Below are positions 36,936 to 45,339 of a DNA stretch of 45,339 nucleotides, one piece after another. Numbering within the stretch: the first letter of the stretch is position 1; each line of letters opens with the position of its first letter. Both the position numbers and the translations under genes were made by a program. The notes beneath the pieces are model-generated. The model did not search any database. It was not told the origin of the DNA and saw nothing but the letters and a program-made list of their open reading frames with translations. Source of the DNA: Burkholderiaceae bacterium (GTDB taxonomy: Bacteria; Pseudomonadota; Gammaproteobacteria; Burkholderiales; Burkholderiaceae_E); NCBI GenBank assembly GCA_023954135.1, contig JAMLIN010000036.1:1-45339 (forward strand), in the 5' to 3' direction.

Positions 36936-37742
36936 GTGAGCACCAGGCGTTGCCAGCCCCGGGATGCCGGAGCCGGGGCGCCCGCCACGGAGGCGGGCTC
37001 GATACCCGCCGGCACCGGCGGGCGGGTCATCGTGCCCGGTGCGCCGACGCTGATCCGCTCGGTTCTCGATCCGACGATCCTGCCGGCCGAACCGGCCGAC
37101 GACGGTCTGCTGGCGTTGCCGCCCGAGCGCCTGCTTCTCCCGGCGCTGCGCCAGCGCTTCTACTACCCGCCGGCGCGCTGGCACATCGAGCAGCAGTCCG
37201 ACCGCGTCCTGTTGCCCGGTGTTTCCGGCGAGTTGCGCCCCGCATCCGTGCTGGTGCCGATCGTCGATCGGGCCGACGGGCCGGTGGTCCTGCTGACCCT
37301 GCGCACCACCCACCTGCGCCAGCATTCGGGCCAGGTCGCCTTTCCGGGCGGGCGGGTCGAAGCGCAGGACCGCGATGTCATCCATACCGCCCTGCGCGAG
37401 GCCGAGGAAGAGGTCGGGCTCGACCCGGCACTGGTCGAGGTCGTCGGCAAGATGCCCGAGTACATGACGGGAACGGGCTACCGGGTGACCCCGGTGGTCG
37501 GGCTCGTATCGCGCAAGGCCGTCCTGGTGCCCGACCCGGGCGAAGTGGCGGCGGCCTTCGAGGTGCCGCTGGCCTTTCTCATGGATCCGCGCAACCACGA
37601 GCGCCGCCGCTACGATGTGGACGGCGTGAAGCGGACCTTCTTCGCGATGCCCTGGGGGCCGCCCGGGCAGGAGCCGTATTTCATCTGGGGCGCCACCGCG
37701 GCGATGCTTCGCAACCTGTACCATTTCCTGCGTGCCGACTAG
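36936..37742 (+). CDS. Nudix CoA/ADP-ribose-type pyrophosphatase (NudL-like)
   Basis: About 268 residues. The Nudix box is GGRVEAQDRDVIHTALREAE followed by EEVGL, preceded by the CoA-pyrophosphatase (UPF0035) pattern LLTLRTTHLRQHSGQVAFPG. NudL enzymes split coenzyme A into 4'-phosphopantetheine and 3',5'-ADP. The start is taken as GTG at 36936, which is weakly supported; the conserved part begins near residue 60. The stop is 11 bp before the CobD-like gene, so these are cotranscribed. Confidence 0.88.
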   Translation: MSTRRCQPRDAGAGAPATEAGSIPAGTGGRVIVPGAPTLIRSVLDPTILPAEPADDGLLALPPERLLLPALRQRFYYPPARWHIEQQSDRVLLPGVSGELRPASVLVPIVDRADGPVVLLTLRTTHLRQHSGQVAFPGGRVEAQDRDVIHTALREAEEEVGLDPALVEVVGKMPEYMTGTGYRVTPVVGLVSRKAVLVPDPGEVAAAFEVPLAFLMDPRNHERRRYDVDGVKRTFFAMPWGPPGQEPYFIWGATAAMLRNLYHFLRAD

Positions 37743-37753
37743 CGAATCGCATC

Positions 37754-38836
37754 ATGGGACTGATCGCGCTTGCCGTTGCACTGCTGATCGAGCAGCTCCG
37801 GCCCCTGCGGCCTGACAACCGCCTGTACCGCCTCGCGCGCGAGGCGGTCGACCTGGCGCGCAGGCAATCCAGGACCGACCGCCCCTTCGACGCGGTGATC
37901 GGCTGGTTCGCGGTCGTCGCGGGAAGCATCGTGCTGGTGCTCGTCCTCCAGTGGATCGCGGCGGCGATCGGCTCCCTTGCTTCCTTCCTCCTCCATGTAG
38001 GGATCCTCTACCTGACGATCGGCTTCCGGCAGTTCGGCCACAATCTGGCGGCGATACTCGCCGCCCTGGGGCGTGATGACCCCGGGCGCGCCAGCCGGCT
38101 TCTCGATGACTGGATTGCCGCGGGCGAGGGCCATGCCGCTACAGCGAGGCCGGAGCCCGCCGCCGGCGACGAGCTGCCTGGTCGGGTCCGGCTCTGTCGC
38201 ACAGCGATCACCCACGCCCTGATGACGGCGCATCGCGAGCTGTTCGCGCCGATCCTCGCGTATCTCCTGCTGCCTGGAGCGATCGGGCCGGTGGTTTATC
38301 GCATGGTGGATCTGCTCGCGCGGCGCTGGGCGGAACCGGGATCCGCGGAATCGGATCCGGCGGCCGATGATCCGGTAGCGCGGACTGCCGATGGCGAATC
38401 CGCCGAAGATCCGCGGACGCATGATCCGGCGACCGAGAGCATCGATGACCCGCATGCCGGCATCGCCGCCAGGGGCATGTACATCGTCGACTGGATTCCC
38501 TTGCGGGTGACCGCCGCCGGGTTCGCGATCGCGGGCGACTTCGAGGATTCGACCTACTGCTGGCGGGCGGCGATCGCCGCCGGCGCTGGCCATGATCGCC
38601 GTGCGATGCTGGCGGCGATCGGGGGCGGGGCGCTCGGGCTCGACCTCGTCGACCCGGATCGCGACCGCCGCTGGGCGGGGGACCGCGGCAATGGCGCCTC
38701 GGGTCCTTTCGACTGGGTAGGGGCGCCGCCGGATGCGGCAGGCATCCGCAGCGCCATTGCCCTGATCTGGCGAGCCGCGACCCTGGTGGTCGGCCTGTTC
38801 GTGCTTGTCTCGCTGTCCAGCTGGCTGGGTAACTAG
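37754..38836 (+). CDS. CobD/CbiB-family membrane protein
   Basis: A 360-residue protein that starts MGLIALAVALLIEQLRPL and has several hydrophobic segments. It shows the family features YLTIGFRQFGHNLAAILAAL and GMYIVDWIPLRVTAAGFAIA followed by GDFEDSTYCW. True CbiB/CobD attaches aminopropanol to cobyric acid, but no cobalamin genes are nearby and this divergent betaproteobacterial form, with an acidic Asp/Glu/Pro-rich insert around 190-235, may do something else (the AmpE proteins belong to the same superfamily). Its TAG stop shares a CTAG with the stop of convergent rsgA. Confidence 0.82.
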   Translation: MGLIALAVALLIEQLRPLRPDNRLYRLAREAVDLARRQSRTDRPFDAVIGWFAVVAGSIVLVLVLQWIAAAIGSLASFLLHVGILYLTIGFRQFGHNLAAILAALGRDDPGRASRLLDDWIAAGEGHAATARPEPAAGDELPGRVRLCRTAITHALMTAHRELFAPILAYLLLPGAIGPVVYRMVDLLARRWAEPGSAESDPAADDPVARTADGESAEDPRTHDPATESIDDPHAGIAARGMYIVDWIPLRVTAAGFAIAGDFEDSTYCWRAAIAAGAGHDRRAMLAAIGGGALGLDLVDPDRDRRWAGDRGNGASGPFDWVGAPPDAAGIRSAIALIWRAATLVVGLFVLVSLSSWLGN

Positions 38837-39741
38837 TCGCGTTCGTGCAGCTCGGTGAAGAGGCGATAGCGCAGCGCATCGATCTCGCCCGCTTCGACCG
38901 CGGCGCGGATGGCGCAGCCCGGCTCGTGGCGATGGGTGCAGCTATGGAAGCGGCACTTGCCGATCAGCGGCCCGAATTCGGCCATGGCATGGACGCGCTG
39001 CGATGCCGACAGATGCGCCAGCCCGAAGGTCTGGAAGCCCGGCGAGTCGATGATCCTCGCGTCCGGGGCGATCGCGGGGTCGAGGTCGAACAGGCGGCTG
39101 AAGGTGGTTGTGTGCCGACCGGTGCCCAGTGCGGTGGAGATCGACCGGGTCGCCTGCTCGGCGTGAGGGGCGAGCGCGTTGACCAGCGAGGACTTCCCCA
39201 TTCCGGATTCGCCGAGCAGGAGGGTGATCGAGCCCGCCAGCCAGGGGCGTAGCGCCGCTACCGCCTCGGCCGGCGCCGACCGCGCCGCGACCTCGACCAC
39301 CGGATGGCCGAACGAGCGCAGGAGCTCGAGCCGCGGGCCGATGCGCCGGTGAGCCTGCACGAGGTCGGTCTTGTTCGCGATCACCAGCAGCGCGATTCCG
39401 GCGGCATCGATGGCCAGCATGAGCCGCAGCAGGAGCTCCTCGGCATAGTGGGGATCGCCGGCGATCACGACCGCCGCCCGGTCCACGTTGGCGGCGAGCG
39501 CCTTGCTGCGATGGCGATCGCTGCGCAGCAGGAGATTGCGCCGCGGTTCGATCCGTTCGATGACCGCCTGGTCGGCGCCGAGCCTCATGGCGGTGACGAG
39601 GTCGCCGACGCATGCCTCGGTCCGCTTGCCCCGGCTCACCGCCGGCCGTTCCGCACCGTCGGCCTCGAAGCGCAGCAGGTAGCGTCGGCCGTAGCTCGCG
39701 ACGACGAGGGCGGCTTCAGGCCCCGCCGCCGTGGATGCCAT
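38833..39741 (-). CDS. rsgA: Small ribosomal subunit biogenesis GTPase RsgA
   Basis: A 302-residue circularly permuted GTPase: an N-terminal OB-fold (about 10-70), then G4 NKTDL, G1 LLLGESGMGKSSLVNAL, G3 DSPGFQTFGL and a C-terminal zinc-binding region (CRFHSCTHRHEPGCAI). It releases RbfA and checks late 30S assembly. The start at 39741 overlaps the end of the pterin dehydratase gene by 26 bp. Confidence 0.96.
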   Translation of the reverse strand: MASTAAGPEAALVVASYGRRYLLRFEADGAERPAVSRGKRTEACVGDLVTAMRLGADQAVIERIEPRRNLLLRSDRHRSKALAANVDRAAVVIAGDPHYAEELLLRLMLAIDAAGIALLVIANKTDLVQAHRRIGPRLELLRSFGHPVVEVAARSAPAEAVAALRPWLAGSITLLLGESGMGKSSLVNALAPHAEQATRSISTALGTGRHTTTFSRLFDLDPAIAPDARIIDSPGFQTFGLAHLSASQRVHAMAEFGPLIGKCRFHSCTHRHEPGCAIRAAVEAGEIDALRYRLFTELHERD

Positions 39742-40060
39742 CGGACTTGGCCGCGCAGATGAAGTCGTTGCGGGTCAGGCCGCCCGCCGAATGCGTCGAC
39801 CACGCGAGCCGGCAGCTGGCGTACTCGACCTCCATGCGGGGATGATGATCCTCGGCATTGGCCATCGCGGCGATGCGGTTGACGAAGGCCATGGTGGCGT
39901 CGAAGTCGGGAAACCGGAACTCCCGCTCGATCGCGCCGCCGACCTCGGCCCAGCCGGGCAGCAGGGCGAGCAACGCGGCCGCCTCCGTCGCGGCAAGGGC
40001 GGCGTCCCGATGGCGGCAGGATTCGGCGCGCAGGGAATCGGCTGTGGTCGGCTCGTTCAT
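39716..40060 (-). CDS. phhB: 4a-hydroxytetrahydrobiopterin dehydratase (PCD/DCoH)
   Basis: A 114-residue protein with the pterin-binding histidines in AEDHHPRMEVEY and the C-terminal STHSAGGLTRNDFICAAKSD typical of PCD. It recycles the carbinolamine made by phenylalanine hydroxylase; no such hydroxylase gene is in the window. ATGA overlap with the M48 protease gene upstream and overlap with rsgA downstream make a tight three-gene operon. Confidence 0.92.
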   Translation of the reverse strand: MNEPTTADSLRAESCRHRDAALAATEAAALLALLPGWAEVGGAIEREFRFPDFDATMAFVNRIAAMANAEDHHPRMEVEYASCRLAWSTHSAGGLTRNDFICAAKSDGIHGGGA

Positions 40061-41355
40061 GAGGGGCTGGCCTCGGTGATCGGCGTGGACATGGCGCGCA
40101 GGCGGCCGATCCGGATCGCGGCCGGCGGATGCGAATCGTAGAAGGCCGAATGCAGCGGATCGGGCGTGAGGGTCGAGGCATTGTCCTGGTAGAGCTTCAC
40201 CAGGGCCGCAACGAGCGCGGCGCCGTCGGCATGGCTGGCGGCGAACGCGTCGGCCTGGAACTCGTCGCGCCGGGACATCAGGCTTGCGAGCGGCCCGAGC
40301 GGGAATACGAAGGCGGGCAGGGCGATGAAGAAGAGCACCAGCGCCGCGGCGTCCATCAGCTCCGGTACCGGCGTCACGCCGAGCCCCTGGTAGAACCACG
40401 GCCGGCCGGCGAGCCAGCCGAGCAGCCACAGCCCTGCCGCGCTGAGCGCGAAGCTGATCACCATCCGGCGCAGCACGTGGCGATGGCGGAAGTGGCCGAG
40501 TTCATGAGCGAGCACCGCCTCGATCTCGCCGGCGTCGAGGCGCTCGAGCAGGGTGTCGAAGAAGACGATTCGCTTGGCGCGGCCGAAGCCGGTGAAGTAC
40601 GCGTTGCCGTGGGCGGAGCGCTTGCTGCCGTCCATCACGAACAATCCCTTGGAAGCGAAGCCGCAACGGGCGAGCAGGCACTCGACACGCTCGCGCACAC
40701 CGCCTTCGGGCAGGGGCTCGAAGCGGTTGAAGAGCGGCGCGATCACCGTGGGGTAGGCGTAGAGGACGAAGATGTTGAAGCCGACCCAGACCAGCCAGGC
40801 ATGGATCCACCACTGTTCGCCGGCGCCGCGCATCAGCGCGAGGATCGCCCACAGCAGCGGCACGCCGAGCGCGAGTCCGACGAGCAGGTTGCGGCCGATG
40901 TCGGCGAAGAAGAGCGCCGGCGTCATCCGGTTGAAGCCGAATCGGCGCTCGAGGTGGAACTGTCGGTACCAGGCGATCGGGATGCCGATCGCGCCGGAGA
41001 GCAGGCTCACCGCGAGGACGAAGCCGATCTGCGCGGTCATCGGCTGCTCGGCCGCGAGCCCGGCGAAGAGATCGTGCAGCCACTGCAGGCCGCCGAGCAG
41101 GACGAGGACGACCACGAGACCGGTGGAGACGAGGTCGTCGACCTGGCCGAGCCGGGTGCGGGCGATCGTGTAGGCCGCGGCGCGCTGGTGCGAAGCAAGC
41201 CCGATGCGATCGGCGAACGCCTGCGGTACGGCGTCGCGATGGGCCGCGACATGGCGGATCTGCCGCATCGCGAGCCAGGTGCGCAGCCCGGCGGAAACCG
41301 CCAGGGCGAGGACGAACATCGAGGTGAATGCCAGAGTGTCCAACGGGGCGCTCAT
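40057..41355 (-). CDS. M48-family membrane zinc metalloprotease (Ste24-like)
   Basis: A 432-residue membrane protein with several hydrophobic segments. The zinc site is HELGH (His284, Glu285, His288) in [14 protein letters not shown], with the third ligand in [32 protein letters not shown] is characteristic of CAAX-protease/Ste24 relatives. The start lies 24 bp from the divergent orn start. The natural substrate is unknown in bacteria. Confidence 0.93.
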   Translation of the reverse strand: MSAPLDTLAFTSMFVLALAVSAGLRTWLAMRQIRHVAAHRDAVPQAFADRIGLASHQRAAAYTIARTRLGQVDDLVSTGLVVVLVLLGGLQWLHDLFAGLAAEQPMTAQIGFVLAVSLLSGAIGIPIAWYRQFHLERRFGFNRMTPALFFADIGRNLLVGLALGVPLLWAILALMRGAGEQWWIHAWLVWVGFNIFVLYAYPTVIAPLFNRFEPLPEGGVRERVECLLARCGFASKGLFVMDGSKRSAHGNAYFTGFGRAKRIVFFDTLLERLDAGEIEAVLAHELGHFRHRHVLRRMVISFALSAAGLWLLGWLAGRPWFYQGLGVTPVPELMDAAALVLFFIALPAFVFPLGPLASLMSRRDEFQADAFAASHADGAALVAALVKLYQDNASTLTPDPLHSAFYDSHPPAAIRIGRLRAMSTPITEASPS

Positions 41356-41379
41356 GCGAGAATCGGGACGGAGAAAATT

Positions 41380-41988
41380 ATGTCACAGCCATCTGAAAAC
41401 CCTTCCTCGGCGCCCGGCGACGCCATACGTCCCGATGCGAACCGCCTGCTCTGGCTCGACATGGAGATGACCGGGCTCGATCCGGAGCGCGATCGCATCA
41501 TCGAGCTCGCGATCATCGTCACGGACGGCGATCTCAACGTGCTCGCCGAGAGCGAAGCGTACGTCGTCCACCAGTCCGATGCCGTGCTCGACGCCATGGA
41601 CGCCTGGAACAAGTCGACCCATGGCCGCAGTGGCCTGATCGACAGGGTCAGGGCCTCGACGCTCGATGAAGCCGCGGCGCAAGCCGCGATGCTCGAGTTC
41701 GCCGCCCGCTGGGTGCCGGCGCGCGCTTCGCCGATGGCCGGCAACTCGATCTGCCAGGACCGCCGTTTCCTGGCGCGCTTCATGCCCGCGCTCGAGGCGC
41801 ATTTCCACTATCGCAACCTCGACGTGAGCACGCTCAAGGAGCTCTGCAAGCGATGGCAGCCGGAGATCGCGCGCGGCTTCGCCAAGCGCGGCGCCCATAC
41901 GGCGCTTGCCGACATCCGCGAATCGATCGAGGAGCTGCGCTACTACCGCGAGCGCTTCATCGTGGCTCCGCCCGCCGGTACAGCCTGA
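41380..41988 (+). CDS. orn: Oligoribonuclease
   Basis: A 202-residue DEDDh exonuclease: [20 protein letters not shown] (Asp and Glu of motif I), [16 protein letters not shown] (motif II) and [20 protein letters not shown] (motif III). It degrades 2- to 5-nt RNAs, including pGpG from c-di-GMP breakdown. About 20 extra N-terminal residues precede the core. GGAGA precedes the ATG. The 3' end overlaps the convergent glycosyltransferase gene by 32 bp. Confidence 0.97.
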   Translation: MSQPSENPSSAPGDAIRPDANRLLWLDMEMTGLDPERDRIIELAIIVTDGDLNVLAESEAYVVHQSDAVLDAMDAWNKSTHGRSGLIDRVRASTLDEAAAQAAMLEFAARWVPARASPMAGNSICQDRRFLARFMPALEAHFHYRNLDVSTLKELCKRWQPEIARGFAKRGAHTALADIRESIEELRYYRERFIVAPPAGTA

Positions 41989-43675
41989 AGCGCTCGTCGA
42001 TCCGGTCGCGGCGCTTGCCGGACCAGGCCAGCGTGGCATCGGGCACCGGTGCCGGCTCGGTGAAGGCGAGGGGCCCTTCGTCCTGGATCAGCAGCCACCC
42101 GCAGGTCTCGCCGGGCGGGTCGAGGCGCGGCTCGGCGAAGTAGTAGATGCTGGCGCGCTCGGCACGTCCCAGTCCGTGCGTCTCGACGCAGGTGTCCGAC
42201 CCGGCGATGTGCTCGCGCATGCCGAGGCCGATGTCACGATAGGTGTTGCGGGCATCGAAGGCGGATAACCACAGGCTCATCAGCAGGAACCATGTGAACA
42301 CCAGCCCGCCCGCCGACAGCACGACGGCGCGCCAGATCACCGGCCGCTGGCGCGAGACGCGCCAGCGCACGAGCAGCAGCCATGCGATCGTCGCCAGCAC
42401 GCCGAGCACGAGCTCGAGGAAGATCCAGTCGGGGACGAACTCGGGCGCGAACATCGACGCCCGGTAGGCCATGCGGGGTGGGTACCCGGTATTGAAGGCG
42501 ATCCAGTAGGCCCAGACGGCGACGCCGAGAAGGGTGTAGACCGTCACCGCGAACCAGTCGATCAGGCTGACGATCCCGCGCCCGAGGGTCGGCAGGCCGA
42601 CCGCCGCGAGCATGGCCAGCGGCGGTACCAGCGGCAGCAACTCGGCCTCGTTGGCGTTGCGGGCGAAGATCGCCGGAATCGCGAGGCACGCCAGGGTCGC
42701 GAGCGGCAGGGCGATGGCGGGGAGATCGAGCTTGCCGCGCCAGCGGCCGATCGCCCACAGGGCCAGCGGCCAGACCGGCCAGTAGTACCAGGGCATCGTC
42801 CTCGCCACGTAGACGAGGGTCTGGGTGGTCGGCAGCCATACCGTCGATTCGGCGTTCCAGGCGAGCCACTGGGCGAGGTACTCGCGGGATTCCGGGCTCG
42901 CGCCGGCGAGGGCGAGCGGCCAGGCCGCGCCCGCGACGACCGCCAGCGGCAGGCTTACCGTGAAGGTCGAGCGGCAGACCAGCCGGAACGGCCGGGAGAT
43001 CAGCGGCAGCGCGAGCCAGGCGAGGAGCATCGCGATGGCGGGGGCCAGCCCGCGTGTCGCCACGCTGGCGGCGATCGCCAGGGCGACGATGACCGCGCCG
43101 CGGCGGGGCCGGTCGAGCGACCAGGCGGCGCCGAACAGGAACATCGTGACGAGCCCGACCTGGCCCGCGGCGGCGGTCGTCTCGTGCATCCGGGTGATGA
43201 GGCCGAGGCAGGCAAGCAGAACGAGCAGGCCCGAGTCGGCGATCGCCCGGCCGAAGTCGGTGCGGCTCGCGCCCGCCCCCAGGGGGTCGGGCGGCAGCAG
43301 TCCGGGGCGGCGGCTGAGCGCATAGCTCGCGTACCAGAATGCGATCAGGGTGAGGGCGAGCCCGGTCGCCGAGGCCAGCATGGCGCTCTGGTGCAGCGGC
43401 GCGGCGAAGGCGAACAGCTTCGCGATCAGGGCGGCGAACACGAAGGGCAGCGGGCCGCCGTCGTGGAGCGCCCACATGCCGGCGATGTTCGGCACGAGCC
43501 AGTCGAAGGGGCCGCCTCGCGCCATCGTCAACGCGATGCCGAAGCCGGCGGCATCGTCGACCCGCCAGGGGTCGCGGCCGATGAAGCCGGGCAGGACGTA
43601 CAGGCCGCAGAGCAGCAGCAGCGCCCAGCGCGGAAGCTTGCGGGCCTGCAGGCGCGTGACCAGGAATGCGCGCAT
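41957..43675 (-). CDS. ArnT-like membrane glycosyltransferase (family 39 type)
   Basis: A 572-residue polytopic membrane protein with about twelve hydrophobic segments. Near the N-terminus [20 protein letters not shown] holds the acidic pair in the first periplasmic loop that is the hallmark of PMT/ArnT (GT-C) enzymes. Such proteins transfer a lipid-linked sugar to lipid A or to proteins. The acceptor is unknown and no arn genes are nearby. The soluble C-terminal part (about 490-572) is short. Confidence 0.82.
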   Translation of the reverse strand: MRAFLVTRLQARKLPRWALLLLCGLYVLPGFIGRDPWRVDDAAGFGIALTMARGGPFDWLVPNIAGMWALHDGGPLPFVFAALIAKLFAFAAPLHQSAMLASATGLALTLIAFWYASYALSRRPGLLPPDPLGAGASRTDFGRAIADSGLLVLLACLGLITRMHETTAAAGQVGLVTMFLFGAAWSLDRPRRGAVIVALAIAASVATRGLAPAIAMLLAWLALPLISRPFRLVCRSTFTVSLPLAVVAGAAWPLALAGASPESREYLAQWLAWNAESTVWLPTTQTLVYVARTMPWYYWPVWPLALWAIGRWRGKLDLPAIALPLATLACLAIPAIFARNANEAELLPLVPPLAMLAAVGLPTLGRGIVSLIDWFAVTVYTLLGVAVWAYWIAFNTGYPPRMAYRASMFAPEFVPDWIFLELVLGVLATIAWLLLVRWRVSRQRPVIWRAVVLSAGGLVFTWFLLMSLWLSAFDARNTYRDIGLGMREHIAGSDTCVETHGLGRAERASIYYFAEPRLDPPGETCGWLLIQDEGPLAFTEPAPVPDATLAWSGKRRDRIDERFRLYRRAEPR

Positions 43676-43762
43676 CGGTGGGATTGTCGGATCGGCTATG
43701 CCGGACAGGCCTGCTCGACCCGACCGGGCCGGGGGGAGCGGGCGCCAGCCCCGATGATATGG

Positions 43763-43785
43763 AAAAAAGACCTCTGCGCGAGGTC
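43763..43785 (-). terminator. Intrinsic terminator upstream of the glycosyltransferase gene
   Basis: On the minus strand, GACCTC (43780-43785) pairs perfectly with GAGGTC (43769-43774) and is followed by TTTTTT (43763-43768). It would stop transcripts coming from rpmE2 that escape the first terminator. The rest of the 413-bp gap 43676-44088 holds the repeats below and no gene. Confidence 0.7.
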
Positions 43786-43866
43786 GCTTCGGCCGCGCTG
43801 GCAGGCGCGGCCGGTCTCGCCGGCGCGAAGCGGTGCTTCGCGAATTCCCGGCTCGACCCCACCCAG

Positions 43867-43905
43867 GGGGGCGTTTTTCATCTTGGGGCGGCCCGGCGAT
43901 GAAAA
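43867..43905. repeat. 39-bp direct repeat, copy 1
   Basis: Identical to 43950-43988 except for one base. Each copy contains TTTTTCATC and GATGAAAA arms that can pair around a GGGCGGCCC-like centre. Repeats of this look are, from memory, common between genes in Burkholderiales. Confidence 0.8.
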
Positions 43906-43949
43906 GTGACCCCCACGCTCCCCCGCTTCGCGGGCTCGCTGCCCCCCGA

Positions 43950-43988
43950 GGGGGCGTTTTTCATCTTGGGACGGCCCGGCGATGAAAA
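43950..43988. repeat. 39-bp direct repeat, copy 2
   Basis: Second copy, preceded by CCCCCCGAGGGGG and then TTTTT, which has the form of a terminator on the plus strand. Its last bases form the T tract of the rpmE2 terminator on the minus strand. Confidence 0.8.
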
Positions 43989-44008
43989 AAGGCAGCGCCT
44001 GCTGCCTT
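43985..44008 (-). terminator. Intrinsic terminator of rpmE2
   Basis: On the minus strand, AAGGCAGC pairs with GCTGCCTT (43989-44008, 4-nt loop) and is followed by a run of six T (43985-43990). It lies 80 bp after the rpmE2 stop. Confidence 0.8.
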
Positions 44009-44088
44009 CCCGTGCATCGCGGCCGCCTGGCCGGAATCGGTTCCGACCGCCGTCGGGGCGGCCGGAGGATCCTGCCGGCGAGGGGCGG

Positions 44089-44349
44089 TCAGCCCCGGCG
44101 GGGCGTGGTGCGGCCGAACTTCTGGCGGAACTTCTCGACCCGGCCGGTCTCGATGATGCGCTGCTGCGCGCCCGTGTAGAACGGATGCGAATCCGAGGTC
44201 ACGTCGAGCTTGAACAGCGGATACTCCTTGCCGTCGTCCATCTTGATCGTTTCGCGGGTATTCGCGGTCGACCGGGTGATGAACTTGAAGCCGCTCGACA
44301 TGTCCTGGAAGACGACGTCGCGATATTCGGGGTGGATACCTTCTTTCAT
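44089..44349 (-). CDS. rpmE2: 50S ribosomal protein L31, type B
   Basis: An 86-residue L31 of the type B form: [20 protein letters not shown], then [20 protein letters not shown]. It contains no cysteine, so it is the zinc-free variant. Enteric bacteria keep this form as a zinc-starvation paralogue; here it may be the only L31. Alternative upstream starts run into the leader hairpin and are rejected. It has its own promoter and terminator, and lies behind rho. Confidence 0.96.
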   Translation of the reverse strand: MKEGIHPEYRDVVFQDMSSGFKFITRSTANTRETIKMDDGKEYPLFKLDVTSDSHPFYTGAQQRIIETGRVEKFRQKFGRTTPRRG

Positions 44350-44380
44350 GGCTCGATAACCGTGGTTCGGCGGTGATTCG

Positions 44381-44407
44381 GGTTTTCCGCGGCCACCGCG
44401 GAAAACC
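44381..44407 (-). promoter_or_regulatory. Perfect hairpin at the predicted 5' end of the rpmE2 mRNA
   Basis: GGTTTTCCGCGG (minus strand, 44396-44407) pairs with CCGCGGAAAACC (44381-44392) over a 3-nt loop: 12 bp with no mismatch. It begins 4 nt after the -10 box, so it would be the very 5' end of the transcript, or a dyad operator over the start site. No T tract follows on the minus strand. Confidence 0.6.
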
Positions 44408-44411
44408 AATG

Positions 44412-44440
44412 ATTATATCTTGTGGGCCAGCTTGTGGAAA
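44412..44440 (-). promoter_or_regulatory. Sigma-70 promoter of rpmE2
   Basis: On the minus strand, TTTCCA (44435-44440), a 17-bp spacer and a perfect TATAAT (44412-44417). It lies between rho and rpmE2 and shares the 14-mer TATAATCATTGGTT with the rplS promoter region. Confidence 0.6.
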
Positions 44441-44461
44441 GCCGCCCTGATCCGGGCCCGG

Positions 44462-45339
44462 TCAGCTGCCCCGGCGCATCATGTCGAAGAACTCCTGGTT
44501 GTTCTTCGTGGCGCGCATCTTGTCGAGCAGGAACTCCATGGCCGCGAGCTCGTCCATGTCGTGCAGGAGCTTGCGCAGGATCCATATCTTCTGGAGCACG
44601 TCGGGCTTGATCAGCAGCTCCTCGCGCCGGGTACCCGAGCGGTTGATGTCGATCGCCGGATAGACCCGCTTCTCCATCATCCGGCGGTTCAGGTGCAGCT
44701 CCATGTTGCCGGTGCCCTTGAACTCCTCGTAGATGACCTCGTCCATACGGCTGCCGGTGTCGATCAGGGCGGTGGCGATGATGGTGAGCGAGCCGCCTTC
44801 CTCGATGTTGCGGGCCGCGCCGAAGAAGCGCTTGGGCCGCTGCAGGGCGTTGGCATCGACGCCACCGGTCAGGACCTTGCCGGAGGCGGGGACCACGGTG
44901 TTGTAGGCGCGCGCGAGACGGGTGATCGAATCGAGCAGGATGACGACGTCCTGCTTGTGCTCGACCAGGCGCTTGGCCTTCTCGATGACCATCTCGGCGA
45001 CCTGCACATGGCGCGTCGCGGGTTCGTCGAAGGTCGAGGCCACGACCTCGCCGCGCACAGAGCGCTGCATCTCGGTGACTTCCTCGGGCCGCTCGTCGAT
45101 CAGCAGCACGATCACGAAGACATCCGGATGGTTCGAGGTGATCGCGTGCGCGATGTGCTGCATGAGGACGGTCTTGCCGGCCTTCGGCGGAGCGACGATC
45201 AGGCCGCGCTGGCCCTTGCCGATGGGCGCGATCATGTCGATGATCCGGCCGGTGATGTTCTCCTCGGCCTTGATGTCGCGCTCGAGCACCATCGGCTTGT
45301 TCGGGTGCAGCGGCGTGAGGTTCTCGAACAGGATCTTGT
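44462..45339 (-). CDS. rho: Transcription termination factor Rho, 5' end outside the window
   Basis: The frame runs off the right edge; upstream of the first internal Met it still reads [15 protein letters not shown], a conserved Rho segment. About 290 C-terminal residues are present: Walker [12 protein letters not shown], Walker [16 protein letters not shown], the Q-loop/R-loop region [20 protein letters not shown] and the end [19 protein letters not shown]. Rho is the hexameric RNA-dependent ATPase that terminates untranslated transcripts. The missing part contains the N-terminal RNA-binding domain. Confidence 0.98.
   Translation of the reverse strand, partial: KILFENLTPLHPNKPMVLERDIKAEENITGRIIDMIAPIGKGQRGLIVAPPKAGKTVLMQHIAHAITSNHPDVFVIVLLIDERPEEVTEMQRSVRGEVVASTFDEPATRHVQVAEMVIEKAKRLVEHKQDVVILLDSITRLARAYNTVVPASGKVLTGGVDANALQRPKRFFGAARNIEEGGSLTIIATALIDTGSRMDEVIYEEFKGTGNMELHLNRRMMEKRVYPAIDINRSGTRREELLIKPDVLQKIWILRKLLHDMDELAAMEFLLDKMRATKNNQEFFDMMRRGS

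Noticed and set aside
37754-38836. Evidence for a cobalamin biosynthesis cluster
   Set aside because: Only one CbiB-like gene is present and its neighbours are unrelated to B12.
44381-44407. Zur operator at rpmE2
   Set aside because: The palindrome is GC-rich in its centre and does not resemble the AT-rich Zur box; this L31 is also the cysteine-free type.

Overview
This 45 kb window is very GC-rich chromosomal DNA from a betaproteobacterium, most likely of the order Burkholderiales. The evidence is the conserved gene set and order (rpsP-rimM-trmD-rplS followed by a Nudix hydrolase, a CobD/CbiB-like protein, rsgA, a pterin dehydratase, an M48 protease and orn; recG next to oxyR; coaBC with dut; a Cys-free type B L31 next to rho) and the codon usage, which leaves long meaningless open frames on the antisense strands. 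I cannot name the genus. No rRNA, tRNA, CRISPR array, prophage or intact transposase was seen. The genes at both window edges (an HmuV-type ABC ATPase on the left, rho on the right) are cut by the window.

Layout. 1-0.6 kb: end of a heme-type ABC ATPase. 0.7-3.9 kb: a cold-shock protein with a long leader, divergent from clpS-clpA. 4.1-5.5 kb: dsbB-tal, translationally coupled. 5.6-13.9 kb, minus strand: a double-length UvrA, then coaBC, an unknown membrane protein, dut and a small Cys-rich protein. 14.0-18.9 kb, plus strand: a TM2-domain protein, ridA, recG, oxyR and cysM. 18.9-24.0 kb, minus strand: a moxR-DUF58-tgpA-mltB module. 24.2-28.7 kb, plus strand: a fatty-acid oxidation set (enoyl-CoA hydratase, etfB, etfA, acyl-CoA dehydrogenase). 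28.7-30.5 kb: an accessory island of two GNAT acetyltransferases and a DUF1778 antitoxin, bracketed by two 93-bp inverted copies of a hairpin element. 30.5-33.2 kb, minus strand: zinc-ribbon protein, orphan response regulator, EEP-family hydrolase. 33.3-38.8 kb, plus strand: a radical SAM protein, the rpsP-rimM-trmD-rplS operon, Nudix and CobD-like genes. 38.8-41.4 kb, minus strand: rsgA, pterin dehydratase, M48 protease. 41.4-45.3 kb: orn (+), then a membrane glycosyltransferase, rpmE2 and rho on the minus strand.

How the genes work together. Most of the window is core housekeeping: protein quality control (ClpS/ClpA), translation (S16, RimM, TrmD, L19, L31, RsgA), DNA and RNA processing (RecG, UvrA-like, Rho, Orn), redox and disulfide control (DsbB, OxyR), cofactors and nucleotides (CoaBC, Dut, pterin dehydratase), cysteine synthesis, envelope remodelling (MoxR/DUF58/TgpA/MltB) and electron transfer for acyl-CoA oxidation.

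The least ordinary parts are the 28.7-30.5 kb island with its long-stem hairpin repeats, the UvrA-UvrA fusion with four Walker A sites, the coupling of a lytic transglycosylase to the MoxR/TgpA module, a perfect 12-bp hairpin at the predicted 5' end of the rpmE2 transcript, and several genes whose predicted -10 element lies directly before the start codon, suggesting leaderless mRNAs. All functional statements are based on motif recognition by eye; no database search was run.
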